A stretch of 64,000 nucleotides of DNA from Gadus chalcogrammus (Eukaryota; Chordata; Actinopteri; Gadiformes; Gadidae): NCBI RefSeq assembly GCF_026213295.1, contig NC_079421.1, positions 19,877,925-19,941,924 on the forward strand, read 5' to 3'. The position numbers and the translations under genes were made by a program. The notes beneath the pieces were generated by a model, which made no database searches, was not told the DNA's origin, and saw only the letters and a program-made list of their open reading frames with translations. Shown here piece after piece: positions 44,990 through 55,171 of this stretch (position 1 is its first letter; each line of letters opens with the position of its first letter).

Positions 44990-46552
44990 ACTGTTACTGA
45001 CTGCGGTTTAAAGAGTTTCATCACGCATTCCTTACCAATGACAAACACTGGCAAGAATGAAGAACAGAAGATCATTTTCTAAAAAAAAACAATGGAAAGT
45101 ATAATGAAAAAAATACATAGTGGTGACGGCAGTTTACTGGGATGGAAAGAAGAAATTGCATTGAAAAAAACGGATGTTATGCAATTTATGCATTTAACGT
45201 GTCTCTGTGGCAATTAAACCTTTATTTAGTAGAGATACTTTGTCAAATCGTTCATTGTTTTGTGTGTCCTTGTAGTGTGTCTGTGTCCCAAGTAGGCCTA
45301 ACCGATTCCACTGGCCACAATCGAGTAGTCTACACTGGTAGACAAATTTAATTCTACACGAATTTAAAGACCTCCTGCCAATCTTTCACGGACTCGTCCT
45401 TTTTTCCGAGACATGATCCCTTTAATAAGATTCTTATCCTGTGTCTCTTCGTTTGTGAGTTTTTAAGCTGGAAACGGGCTGCAGTTGTTTTCTTTGTGAA
45501 AACACCTGTCTAAACAGCCGCAAAGCCAAGGGCAAGCCTCGCCTGTCAGCGTCTGTGACAGCTCTCGACCAAAAAAAATGTCAGCAGAGACGATCCCAAA
45601 GACGTTCACCGAAGCGAAACAATGCATGTGTGTTGGAACGGCTCCAGCTGTGTTGTCTCTCCTCCTCCGCTCGCCGTTAGAGGGAACTCCTGTAACGGAA
45701 TCCTCGACAGCCAGACGAAGACATTAAACAACAGCTAAACTGTTAAAAGGTACAAATTATATGACGTATTAAACCCCGCCCCGAAAAATATAAGGGATTA
45801 TTTTTATTCCGTTATCTCATCGCATTTATCGTTTGGTGTGCACGTGTTCAAAAGACGCGGTGTTGAATGACGTTGACGAAACAACAAAAAAGAAAACACA
45901 AAAAATGGTTAAACTGGAAACCATAGAACCTCTTCAAAGTTTCGGGAGGGCAACAAAAGCCTGAGCCATTTAAGTGATTCATAAATACAGCTTACAACCA
46001 TTTATAAAAAGAAATATTGTATCATCTGTCCGGAGTGGGCTTAGGGCTCGTCCCGGTGAAGATTTAGGGAACAAAGGCCAGGTGCCTCATTAGCTTGAGG
46101 AGACTTAGCTTAGCTTCTATACAGGTGGGATCTCAGGTGCGCTGGTCAAGTTTCAGTTCTAATGCTTGGATTTCAACACAGGTATCCTTAATCTACTGAT
46201 GTCCTCATAGGTTATAGCCCCGATTCCATCAGTCCCAGCTCATCCGAAAGAGCTCCAGGGCCTACCTTGGTCGGTTTAAGCAGAGTGAAAAATGGCCATG
46301 AAATCCAGGCCTGTGCACATTGTACTGAATGCTCGGGACAGCGACACACCTAACAAAGGCTGAGTGATGACAGCATCTGCACGCATTCAAATATGTTTTT
46401 TTTTTGTTAAAACAACACTGCTCCTAACTGAATGAATACACCCTACCGGTCTTAATTCCCCAACAAATCATTTTATAAACTGGTTGGTTAAGTTCATAAC
46501 TTCCAATGTCAAGTCACTTGAGCACTGTATTAACAAGCCATACACATTGCGT

Positions 46553-46575
46553 TTTATTCCATAGGTGATTTTATT
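46553..46575 (-). terminator. paired polyadenylation signals, candidate rab28 transcript end
   Basis: Two AATAAA hexamers on the minus strand, 11 nt apart, are followed within 30 nt by GT-rich sequence. They are placed about 2.1 kb beyond the rab28 stop codon. Chance AATAAA is common in AT-rich DNA, so this is a candidate only. Confidence 0.4.
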
Positions 46576-47869
46576 TACAAAGATCAGCATGTTCAATAAA
46601 ATGTAATTTAACAACCCAATTTAAAGTGTACATTTGTGATTTTCTTTCTCTTATCGTTTCACCTTTAGTTCGCATGATTATGATTTGAAAAGGAGCAGGC
46701 CCCGTGAAGAAGTGGTAACGAGAGAGGCAGCTACTCACCGAATGAGAGGGAGAGAAAGATCTGTCACAGAACAATACCAAGAAAGAAGCTACAGTACAAA
46801 TATGGTATAACAACATAAAATAAAGGCAGACACCATTAAACCACGTAACCAGAAGTAGGCTTTCTTTTATATTGTTTACAGTACAGCGTATATCCTCTAG
46901 TCTTTCATTAGCATTGCTTAAAAAAGTCATAGCATCGATGCAAACTCCTCTGCTCCCTAACAAATCATTTTATCTTTTAGCTGCTCAACTGAGTCACTTT
47001 GACTTTAATCAGCAAAACACAAATATATCTGTTTTGAAATGAAAGGAACACTATGAATATAAATAATCTGAAAGTTATTGATTATTTTAGGATGATCACT
47101 GATTACAATATAAGATGTAAATCTGAGGAACCATAAATGCACAAGAACGTATTGTCTTGTAGTTTTTTTAAAATAAAGGATTTCATTTTTTGTCATCTAA
47201 AAGTCACAAAATTAACACTTCTCTTTTAAGTAACACCAACACCACAGCACTGCTAACGCAAGCCGCTATTGGCACATATAAAAAACTAAACTTAAGTTCA
47301 CTCTACTTCTGTTCATATCACATATTTATCTTCCTCTGAATATAGCAGCCCCATGGATGTAGAAGCCACTGGTTTAACATACAAACACAAGTACACACTC
47401 GTCCTTGAACACAGCTGGTCAATGCGACCCCAACCCATCCCCTCTTTGTACGTGTATCAGATAGTCCGACCTTTATCTGGGATCCAGCCGTCCTACAGCG
47501 TTATAGCAGGAGGAGACGGTACAAAGCGTTGGTCGGAAAGCAGGACCTGCAAGGGGCTGAGATACGCTTTGTTTGTTGCTTCATTACTGAGATATTACAC
47601 CATAGTAAACTCATTTGAAACAGTGGATGAAGCTTTCAGAAGGGGATTTTAACATGTGTATTCCTTCATTGGCCAGACTGCATGGTGTTGATTTGAAACC
47701 ACATTTTTGTTTTACAGTTAACTACTGCTGGCCGAGTTGGAGATCAGCAATGACATGCTTGCAGCTCCCCGCCTCCAGCAACATGATTGGTCGAAATAGA
47801 TATGAAGCGAAAGAAAGACATTAATTCATTCATTAAATTCCTGTTCTCCAAGGTCTTAGCTCGTCTACC

Positions 47870-47979
47870 ATCAGACTTAATATCTAAAGTCGAATAGCAG
47901 GCAAGAATGAATATGAGTGAAGGCCTTATCATTTAGACAGAACTTTCTTCGACTTAGATTAATATCTAAAGTCTGATTT
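47870..47979. repeat. imperfect inverted repeat in probable rab28 3' UTR
   Basis: ATCAGACTTAATATCTAAAG... at 47870-47894 is matched, with a few extra bases, by the reverse complement of TTCGACTTAGATTAATATCT... at 47950-47979. The arms are about 25-30 nt with a loop of about 55 nt. Confidence 0.6.
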
Positions 47980-48658
47980 GTGAGATTAGCCCGATCTGAA
48001 CACCCCAACTGGAGGCAATAGCAGAAGTTTTAGCCGATAGCATTTGTGATACACTGTAGTTTTAAAACACAACGATGAGCTGAAAACCCAACACGTATGA
48101 AGGAACAACGTATGTTTATCGAAGATTTTGAAAGCATAGTGGACGCTCCCGTCTTCGTCTGCAGAAAACCAGGTTTTCTCTGCAGTAAGATACAGTCAAA
48201 CAGTCGCACAACGAAACAAAAGTTGGCATGAGTTTGTTCGACAATGGAACCGGTTCGATGGTAAGATAGTATTGGCCATGATTAAAGAAAAATAAACACT
48301 AAAAACACATTGTGACTTTAAACTGGGGAACACAAGAGGACTTATAATTTACAAAAGAAAATCTAGATTTCATACATGCAGAACTGGGATTCAGTTGCTT
48401 CTTCTCACTTACAAATACAAATAACACAGCAAGGCCAACTTAACAGGAATCCAATTGGTCACGTGACCACCAAACCTCCTGCCTGAAACAACGAATACTG
48501 ACTTCCCCATCGAATCGTGAGCATGAGTGAAATTTTGTGTGTACGTGTGTGTGTGTGTTTGTGTTTGGGTGTGTGCGTGTCCTTAAGGGTAGACATGGGG
48601 ACATGGGGGTAAAGGGATGGAATGGGGGGGAGAGTGTGTGATCCAGAGTGGGCTTGAA

Positions 48659-48751
48659 TCACTGGACCACGCACATGGAGCTTCGCTGGGGGTTGGCGGC
48701 CCGGGCCACGGAATCCTGACTGTAGTTCACGATGTCTGCCCTCACCACACG
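48659..48751 (-). CDS. rab28: rab28 last coding exon (CaaX = CVVQ)
   Basis: On the minus strand the acceptor ...TTTTTGCCTGCAG precedes a phase-0 frame of 30 codons and a TGA stop. It starts [20 protein letters not shown] and ends [10 protein letters not shown]. Joined to the upstream exon it gives ...[14 protein letters not shown]..., the conserved tail of vertebrate RAB28. The C-terminal CVVQ is a CaaX box. RAB28 is unusual among Rabs in having a single-cysteine farnesylation motif instead of a double-cysteine geranylgeranylation motif. With the two upstream exons, the window encodes about 90 residues, roughly the last 40 percent of a ~220-residue protein. No frameshift or stop interrupts the joined frame, so the gene looks intact. 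Confidence 0.95.
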   Translation of the reverse strand, partial: RVVRADIVNYSQDSVARAANPQRSSMCVVQ

Positions 48752-48850
48752 CTGCAGGCAAAAACATAAATAACACAAGTTAAGAGGTAGAGCCTGAGTG
48801 GATGAGCGGGGGGGGGGGTCCTCGACAGACATGGACCTTAGGAGCCCGAG

Positions 48851-48872
48851 CTAACCCTAACCCTAACCCTAA
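48851..48872. repeat. short interstitial telomere-like repeat
   Basis: CTAACCCTAACCCTAACCCT plus AA gives about 3.7 units of the vertebrate telomere hexamer (CCCTAA), about 100 bp upstream of the last rab28 exon, inside the intron. It is too short to be a telomere and may be a chance array or a break-repair scar. Confidence 0.85.
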
Positions 48873-49065
48873 ACGATTCAGCCATCCATGGATTTTGTCC
48901 TAACGTGACCGACCGTCTGGGCGCCAGCACTCTGGGTCAGCCAGGGGATAGTTGGAGCTCAAACCTCTACTCCCTCTAGCCTCACCAGTGTGCCACAAAG
49001 GATGGTGGTTTACAGACAATAAACATGGAACAGAGAGGGGATAACGGTCAAGAAGGTTGATTATT

Positions 49066-50318
49066 AAGGCAAGGCAAGGCAACTTTATTTATATAGCACT
49101 TTTCATGCACAAGGCAGACTCAAAGTGCTTCACGTATAAATATTGTCATACAATAAAATAATAGATAAGTAAAAGAAAATCTATTCAAAGAAATTAGTAA
49201 ATTAGAAAGTTATAAAGGCCTTTTAGTAATAAAATAGAAAATAAAGGCAGAGTTAAAAAAGCTTTTTATAAAGTGCAATGTATTTAATATTTAGAAGAAA
49301 GCTAAAGCAAACATAAAAATCATCAGTCTTGTTTTAAAGGTGCTCAGAGTCCGGGCAAGTCTTAACTCCACAGGGAGTTTATTCCAGCTATTTGTTGCAT
49401 AGTAACTAAATCCGGCTTTCCCATGTTTCGTGTTTACTCTGGGGATAATTAACAGATTGGTCTCAGAAGATCTTAGTGGTCTAGAAGGCTTATGTAGTGG
49501 AAGCATATCAGTTAAATGTTTTGGGCCTAAACCATGTAGGGATTTATAGGTTAGCAACATGATTTTAAAATCAATTCTCTGACCCACAGGAAGCCAATGT
49601 AACGATTTAAGAATTGGTGTAATATGTTCAAATATTTTGGTCTTAGTTAGAACTCTAGCAGCAGCATTCTGAACAAGCTGAAGCTTCCTTAGAGTTTGTT
49701 TTGGGAGTAAAATAAATGTAAATCACCTGTAAGGAGACCATTGCAGTAACCATGCTTATTAGTGATAAAGGCACAGGTTTTTGTAAGTCTTCGGTGGACA
49801 TGAGCCCTCCAAGTCTTGCTACATTGTAAGGTGATAATATGCAGATTTTGTAACTGATTTGATGTGACTGTTGAAATGTAAATCTGAATCCATGATAACC
49901 CCTAGATTTCTGGCTTTGATTGAGTTTTTCAGGGACAGAGAGTGAAGGTGTTGGGTTACTTTAAGCCTTTCCGTTTTAGAACCAAATTTAATTATCTCTC
50001 ATGTCCTCATTTAGTTGAAGGAAATGTTGGCACATCCAGTCTTTCACTTGCTCAATGCACTGTCACAGCAGATCTACGGATAGTCATTTGGTGATAGCGA
50101 TACATAGATTTGCGTGTCATCAGCATAGCAAAGATGGTCAATATTGTTATTTTGCACGATTTGACCTAGTTGGAGCATGTAGATGTTGAATAAAGAGGGT
50201 CCTAAAATCGAACCTTGTGGGACGCCACATGTCACGTTGGTTGATTCCGATACAAAGTCGCCAATGGAAGCAAAGTTGTTCCTATTTAGTAGGTAGGACC
50301 TAAACCGACTTCTAACTG
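49066..50318 (-). mobile_element. degenerate 5'-truncated LINE (CR1/L2/Rex-like reverse transcriptase tail)
   Basis: Translating the minus strand in broken frames gives hallmarks of a non-LTR reverse transcriptase. SYLLNR and the VPQGSILGP box lie near 50226-50198, and the catalytic YADDTQIYVS near 50129-50110. KDWMCQHFLQLNE follows. Further on are QNAAARVLTKTKIFEHITP and LKSLHWLPVGQRIDFKI, then an open C-terminal stretch at 49587-49291 with FSYYATNSWNKLPVELR. An in-frame stop after SPNDYP and several frameshifts show it is dead. The 3' end reads GTGCTATATAAATAAAGTTG followed by a short tandem of CCTTG, a typical LINE tail. It begins mid-RT, so it is 5'-truncated. The element sits in a rab28 intron, in the gene's sense orientation, between the two alternative C-terminal exons. 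The exact family is not assigned. Confidence 0.9.
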
Positions 50319-50470
50319 AGGCCCTGGCTTTCGACCCCCAAGACCCCTAAAAATGATTCATGAACATTGCATCTCATCTCTAATCTAAAAGTCCAACTGG
50401 GGTGACTAGAGGAACTGTTTACTACTCGGGTCGTCTACCACGACTGCAGCAAGACAACACATACTTTGGC

Positions 50471-50566
50471 CTACTGAATGGAGCATATTTTGCTCCGCTG
50501 AGCGGTGTCTTGGCTAATGGGTCCTTCGTCCTGCGGGTAGTTCACCAGCTCAGCCTTCACGATCAT
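50471..50566 (-). CDS. rab28: rab28 alternative C-terminal exon (CaaX = CSIQ)
   Basis: On the minus strand, CTCAG is followed by a phase-0 frame of 31 codons and a TAG stop. It starts MIVKAELVNYPQDEG and ends AQRSKICSIQ. It is clearly related to the distal last exon: MIVKAELVNYPQD aligns with [13 protein letters not shown], and both tails end in a C-x-x-Q prenylation box. Human RAB28 is known to make isoforms with different C-termini by alternative splicing, and this exon fits that arrangement. A GTATGT donor-like site follows the stop by 6 nt (exon end about 50465), so the exon may be an internal cassette carrying its own stop rather than a polyadenylated terminal exon. The pyrimidine tract next to the acceptor is weak (...GTGACCCCACGCTCAG), which suits regulated inclusion. 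X = Q favours farnesylation. Confidence 0.88.
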   Translation of the reverse strand: MIVKAELVNYPQDEGPISQDTAQRSKICSIQ

Positions 50567-52853
50567 CTGAGCGTGGGGTCACCCAGTCAGAGTGGGCCAG
50601 GGGGGGTACGAAGAGGAGAGAGTGTTTGTAGAAGGATAACAAGACAGACGGCGGTAGGAAGGTGCAAGGACAGTGCCACGGCGGGAGGAGGACGAGGAGG
50701 AGGAGGAGGAAGAAAAATGAGAAGACCGGGGCAAGGCAGGGTTAGGATAATAAAACAATATTAAAACAGATGACTCAAGAGAACAGAAGCAAATTCAATG
50801 AATTAAAATGCAGATGGAAAAATAAAATTAATAATTAAAATGTAAACTTGATGATGTATCATAAGATGTGAACATAAAACAACAGATACACAGACACATG
50901 CAAATGCATTCACACACTCTGCATTCACACACAAACATAAACATATGAGGTCTCCATACTGGCTTAGAGAGGGGTTAGGACCAGACAACATAGCTGGGGA
51001 CCAGCGGCTGGCTGGCTGGCTGATTTACGAGCTGTCGAAGCCTGGTGTCTGAGCCACTGAGTGATCCGCAACCTGGCTATCTGATCCTCTAGACAGGGGA
51101 CCATGATGGAGCGGGCTCCCCGGAAGATAGGATCTTGTCCGGGGTCGTGACCCCCGTGTTTAAGCCCTTTAAACCTGACAATCGGTCGACGCGGCTTTCG
51201 CTGGTGAACACATCTCGTGCGCAGTCGACGACTCCTTTATCTTTGCCGACATCCATTAAAACTAGGTCCCGCTTTCATTCCCTGACCAAAAGGCCGGTGA
51301 CTGGACGATGCCTACACTGCACTTGAAGCTACTTTGGGGGCTGGTCCACCAAAAGATGACCATTCCGTCCCTGACCAATGTTTTGTATCTTTAGCAGATT
51401 GATACACATAAGCAATTCTGAATTTGTGTCACATTTGTATAACGATATCGAGACGATCTCAGACAACAGCCTATGTTTTTGTGTGTGTGTCTTCGTACTG
51501 GCATTGGCACTGACCGTCTAACTGACAGTAAATTTAAGCCAAGCACTTAAACCCAGCAGAGCCCCCCCCAGTATTATCCTAGATTTAAGCACTTGGCTTT
51601 ATTGAGGCAGCTATCAAGGAGGTGACGGAGAGGAACAGAGTCAAACGCCTTCATTAACCCACGCTGGCTCCGGCTGGGTCAGCAGGGAGCAGCACTGGGA
51701 GTAGAGGGAGGTTGGGGGCTTGAGAATGTATCCAGCCTTGCCCTCACGGGGTTGTGGGAGGGGTGGGCAGGGGGTCCTGACCCCTCAACCTCCAGCTCAG
51801 GCTCATCAGCCGGTGCCCAGCCAGCCTGGCTCCAAGCGGTCGTATCAGGGGAAGGATTAATGCTTCTGGAGGGGGGGGGGGGTCCATGGCCTGCCACCAA
51901 GGGGCAACACAGCCTGATGCTGCGAGACCACCCCCGCACCACCCGTTCGGACCCGTGCCGGTCGAAGGGAGATAAAGACTATAAATCAGAGGGGCGAAAC
52001 CTAACCTCCTCACCCTAAAAACAGAGCGCGTACCTCTGACCTCCACGGCTCCACGCACTAACGTGGTCAGCGTGGGGCTGTGTACAGATGGGTCCCGTCA
52101 GTGGCAGGTAGGCCGTCACAGGAGTCCGGCATAACAAGGCCGTGTTTACTCTGCGGAAGGCCCTCTACAGCGTACGGCGACCCCCGCTGACCCCGCGTGG
52201 CCGACTCCCCTCCGCGCAGAGCCTGGCTCGATGGCGGCTCCCGCGTTCAGACGCTATTGATGTCCCCCCCCCCCCGCCGATGCTACTGGGGGGGTGGGCC
52301 GAGGGTTGTAAAGCCACAATTGAGAAAAGATGGAAAAATGATACAACTGGAATCGGTTTTGTTTTTCCCACCCAGGAAGAGGAGAGGGTGTTTGTCTAAT
52401 GGCTTAGGAGTCGGCTACATACACAACTTCCTGGAAGTCAAGAAAAGGAGACAGAGGTGTGATTTTTCCCCCTGGTCTGAAGCATTGTTGGCTTCCTTTG
52501 AGGAAATCAAATTCATTTATTTAGTTTTCTGGTCCCCCATGACACCTTATTTTCGGCTTCATACACTCAAAGAATGTTATTTGTCCCTCCTGAACCACAA
52601 ATATTTTCCACCAGGATGCTTTGGAACTCACTGCTGTTTGGAGACCCTCGTTGTTGTCAAACCTCATTCAAACAAAAGCCCTGTGAAACCCCCAAGACCG
52701 TGATTATGACAGCTATTTAAAGAAAACATGGTCGGGGAGAGAGTCAGTGAGCGGGTGTGGAAAAGACAAGAGGGAGAGAGAGTCAAGGGGGAAACTAGAG
52801 GGTGCGGAACAAAGAGAGAGAGAGAGGGGGAAACGGACACCGTCGAGGCCCAC
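50567..52853 (-). other. rab28: rab28 intron between the branch exon and the alternative terminal exon
   Basis: This is spliced-out sequence on the gene strand. It contains a GGA-rich patch (50685-50715), (GCTG)n at 51008-51025, and an imperfect inverted repeat (AAGCCAAGCACTTAA at 51537-51551 against 51586-51600). Short G runs lie at 51871-51882 and 52264-52277. A branch-point-like CTCTGAC sits about 20 nt before the acceptor at 50567. Confidence 0.75.
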
Positions 52854-52931
52854 CTGGGATTGCTCCATCTCAGCCTTGTTGAGCTTCACTCCCAGGATCT
52901 CAGCGGCCACTCGCTGGAAACAGAGGAACAC
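52854..52931 (-). CDS. rab28: rab28 internal exon, last helix of the GTPase domain
   Basis: This 78-nt minus-strand exon encodes exactly 26 codons in phase 0, beginning [20 protein letters not shown] and ending EMEQSQ. It is the alpha-5 helix and start of the hypervariable tail of RAB28. The acceptor is ...CCCCGTCAG|GTG and the donor is CAG|GTGGGC. Together with the preceding exon it reads ...TGDS-VFLCFQ..., as in vertebrate RAB28. The upstream intron is only 135 nt (52932-53066), and its pyrimidine tract is essentially one run of 33 C (G on the plus strand). The phase-0 end after EQSQ fits either of the two downstream terminal exons, so this exon is the branch point for alternative C-termini. 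Confidence 0.95.
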
Positions 52932-52935
52932 CTGA

Positions 52936-52936
<1 letters not shown>

Positions 52937-52969
<33 letters not shown>
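52937..52969 (+). repeat. 33-nt poly-G (poly-C on the rab28 strand)
   Basis: An uninterrupted run of 33 G on the plus strand lies 5 nt from the acceptor AG of the 78-nt rab28 exon. On the gene strand it is a C-only pyrimidine tract. Length in such runs is unreliable in sequencing. Confidence 0.9.
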
Positions 52970-52970
<1 letters not shown>

Positions 52971-53066
52971 GCGACAGGTGATCAGCAGATACACACATCC
53001 CTGTGTAGACACACACTCTTTCATCAACGCGTCTGACAAGACGAGCGCTTTTTGGCCGGCTCTTAC

Positions 53067-53170
53067 CGAGTCCCCCGTCTTGGCCGATACGAACTGACTG
53101 ATGAGGCCGTTCTCTTGGCAGAAGCGCTGGTGTTTGTCCGACTTCACCGTCCTCATGTGCTCCAGGTCGA
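53067..53170 (-). CDS. rab28: rab28 internal exon carrying the G4 aspartate and G5 SAK motif
   Basis: Read on the minus strand, this 104-nt exon starts with two bases that complete a split codon. It then encodes 34 residues beginning [20 protein letters not shown] and ending FVSAKTGDS. This matches the C-terminal half of the RAB28 GTPase domain: the D completes the NKxD guanine-specificity motif, whose NK lies in the previous exon, and SAK is the G5 motif. The acceptor is ...CCGCCACAG before TCGACC, and the donor is TCG|GTAAGA. RAB28 is an atypical Rab known from photoreceptor cilia; loss in humans causes cone-rod dystrophy. The earlier exons (P-loop, switch regions, NK) were looked for on this strand up to base 64000 and not found, so the gene enters the window from the right. 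The exon ends on a complete codon, which matches the phase of the next exon. Confidence 0.95.
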
Positions 53171-53924
53171 CTGTGGCGGAGCAGAACAGAACACGGCTTT
53201 GAGCAACACAGCGTTGTGAGGCAAAAAGGACACACACAGGGAGAATCTTCTCAGGGCAGTGCTGGGCTGATTGCCCGTTGCGTTCACACATCTTATTCAC
53301 AATAGGGTACCACAATAGGACTTCTATTCTCCTAAATAAACCCTGATTTATTCGATCCTCGATCCTCTATGGCCAGTCCGGAAAAGAAAAGGTCATATAC
53401 CAAAGGCCCAGCGTTCTGTGAGTGACAATAAGGCCTTGATGAGACACATTCCACTGCAGCCGGGCTCACACCTTGGGGCTCAGCCCTGGAGCCTGAAGAC
53501 AGCAGCACCTCCACAACACCAGCTGCTGCAGACCCAGCAGCGGCCCAGCTGTGGTAAGAGAGCTCCTGCACAATACGAGGAGGAGCCCAGGAGCCCGGCT
53601 GAATGACACATTAGAAAATATAAACGGGCCTTCAAGGTGAACACATGGCCGACTCCCCCGATGCATCGGCTCTCCGTCACGTCCGGGCTGATTTACTGCC
53701 GGGGCACAATGGTCGAGGCGGCTTTGCTTACTCGCCCCATTGTGCCCCCACCACCTCCCCCCCCCACCGCTCATTGGAACGCTGTGCGGTGACACCAGGG
53801 AGTCTTGCCTTCCTCTCTCTCTTCCCCCCCCCCCCCCCGGCCCCCATAGGGACAGGGGTCAGGCCCAGGTCGATGGGGGGAGGTCACCCAGGGGTCTCGT
53901 CACTGAAAGCAATAGCTTCTCCCC

Positions 53925-53926
<2 letters not shown>

Positions 53927-54015
<89 letters not shown>
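53927..54015. repeat. (GT)n microsatellite
   Basis: About 89 bp of GT in presumed rab28 intron sequence. Poly-C runs lie on both sides (53825-53838 and 54104-54131). Confidence 0.97.
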
Positions 54016-54016
<1 letters not shown>

Positions 54017-54249
54017 GATGGCCTGCCACGCCCGGTATCTGGTGCGAAGGTGTCTGTGTGAGCCGGAGGAGATGCAGGCTACTGTACGGTGTTGCGTTAC
54101 TCTCCCCCCCTCCCCCCCCCCCCCCCCCCCCTTCACCTTGCCTCCCCCCCCTCCCCTCTCCTCCCCTCACTCCCTCCAGAGCTTTTGCTCTTTGTGTGAG
54201 GTTTTATTCAAGCTGTCAGAGCCCCTAGCCTGTTCCCATGCTTCTCAGA

Positions 54250-54387
<138 letters not shown>

Positions 54388-55171
54388 ACACACATGAGGG
54401 AAAATAAGGGAAGGAGCGGGGAGGGGGAGACACACAGCGAAAGACAGAAATGTAAACATCGCCGTACTCCAGTATTATTACTATCCAAGTAAGTTGTATT
54501 ACCTATAAAGTGTATCAAGACAAAAAAAACAATACAGGAATATATATGAAGAAAAGAAAAAAAAGCTTGACTCATTTCAGAAAGAGGAATAATGACTAAC
54601 ACCACCCCCCCCCCCCACCCCCCACCCCCCAAAGTGACTTATAAACACAGACCTCTCTGGTCAAGGACGGGACGCACTCACGCAGAGACGCAGGGCGTCC
54701 AGAGCAGACAGTGGCGTCTCTGCCCGTGCATAAACAGAGCTGTCCGGCGGGCGTCAGAGGGTTATTAATTCCAGTCATTAAGTGTGGAGGTACCCGGCAT
54801 GCTACCAGAGGTAAACACCTCTAATCCTTTGGATCCTGCACACTTGGGAGGGGTTATCCATCAAGGGTGACGCTCAAGATTAGCAAACGCTAACAAGCCG
54901 CCCCTGGGCCCGCGGGAAGCGTTACTGTAGAGTAGAGGTGTTGGGGGGGGTCTCAGAAGAGTCGGGGAGGGGCTCACGGGAGAGAGGGTGGCACGGCCGA
55001 TCGCGTTGAGTACTGAGCACAACATGCTAACTCCCAATCTACACCGATCTGTATCGTTGTTACACGTAAGTTTCAGGCATATGTTGTGAATTATTCAGCC
55101 ATGGTGGATGGAATCGCAGAGAAAGTCCCCATGACGTCCATCTTGTGTCCTGGTTTTGTTGCATACGTAAT

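Larger units (their letters stand above)
46540..48658 (-). other. rab28: probable rab28 3' untranslated region
   Basis: Downstream of the CVVQ stop on the minus strand there is no new gene for about 2 kb. Two AATAAA hexamers lie at 46575-46570 and 46558-46553 (minus strand). They are followed by a GT-rich stretch (CAATGTGTATGGCTTGTT), the usual layout of a cleavage and polyadenylation site. I noticed no AATAAA on this strand nearer the stop. The segment is fairly AT-rich and holds an imperfect inverted repeat (47870-47894 against 47950-47979). The transcript end is inferred from these signals alone. Confidence 0.4.

Noticed and set aside
48851..48872. True telomere or chromosome end
   Set aside because: Under four units, with gene sequence continuing on both sides.
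50402..50764. 120-codon plus-strand frame
   Set aside because: It is antisense to the rab28 alternative exon and runs into GGA-repeat. The minus-strand reading is the conserved one.
51619..51654. Minus-strand words resembling the reverse-transcriptase motif KAFDSVPLRHLL
   Set aside because: Only about 12 residues match, the frame soon stops, and no other RT motif lies nearby. It may be chance or a tiny LINE relic.
52713..53315. Single 200-codon minus-strand frame treated as one continuous protein
   Set aside because: Only two parts are rab28. They are joined across a 135-nt intron with good splice sites, and the middle poly-Pro is the translated C run.
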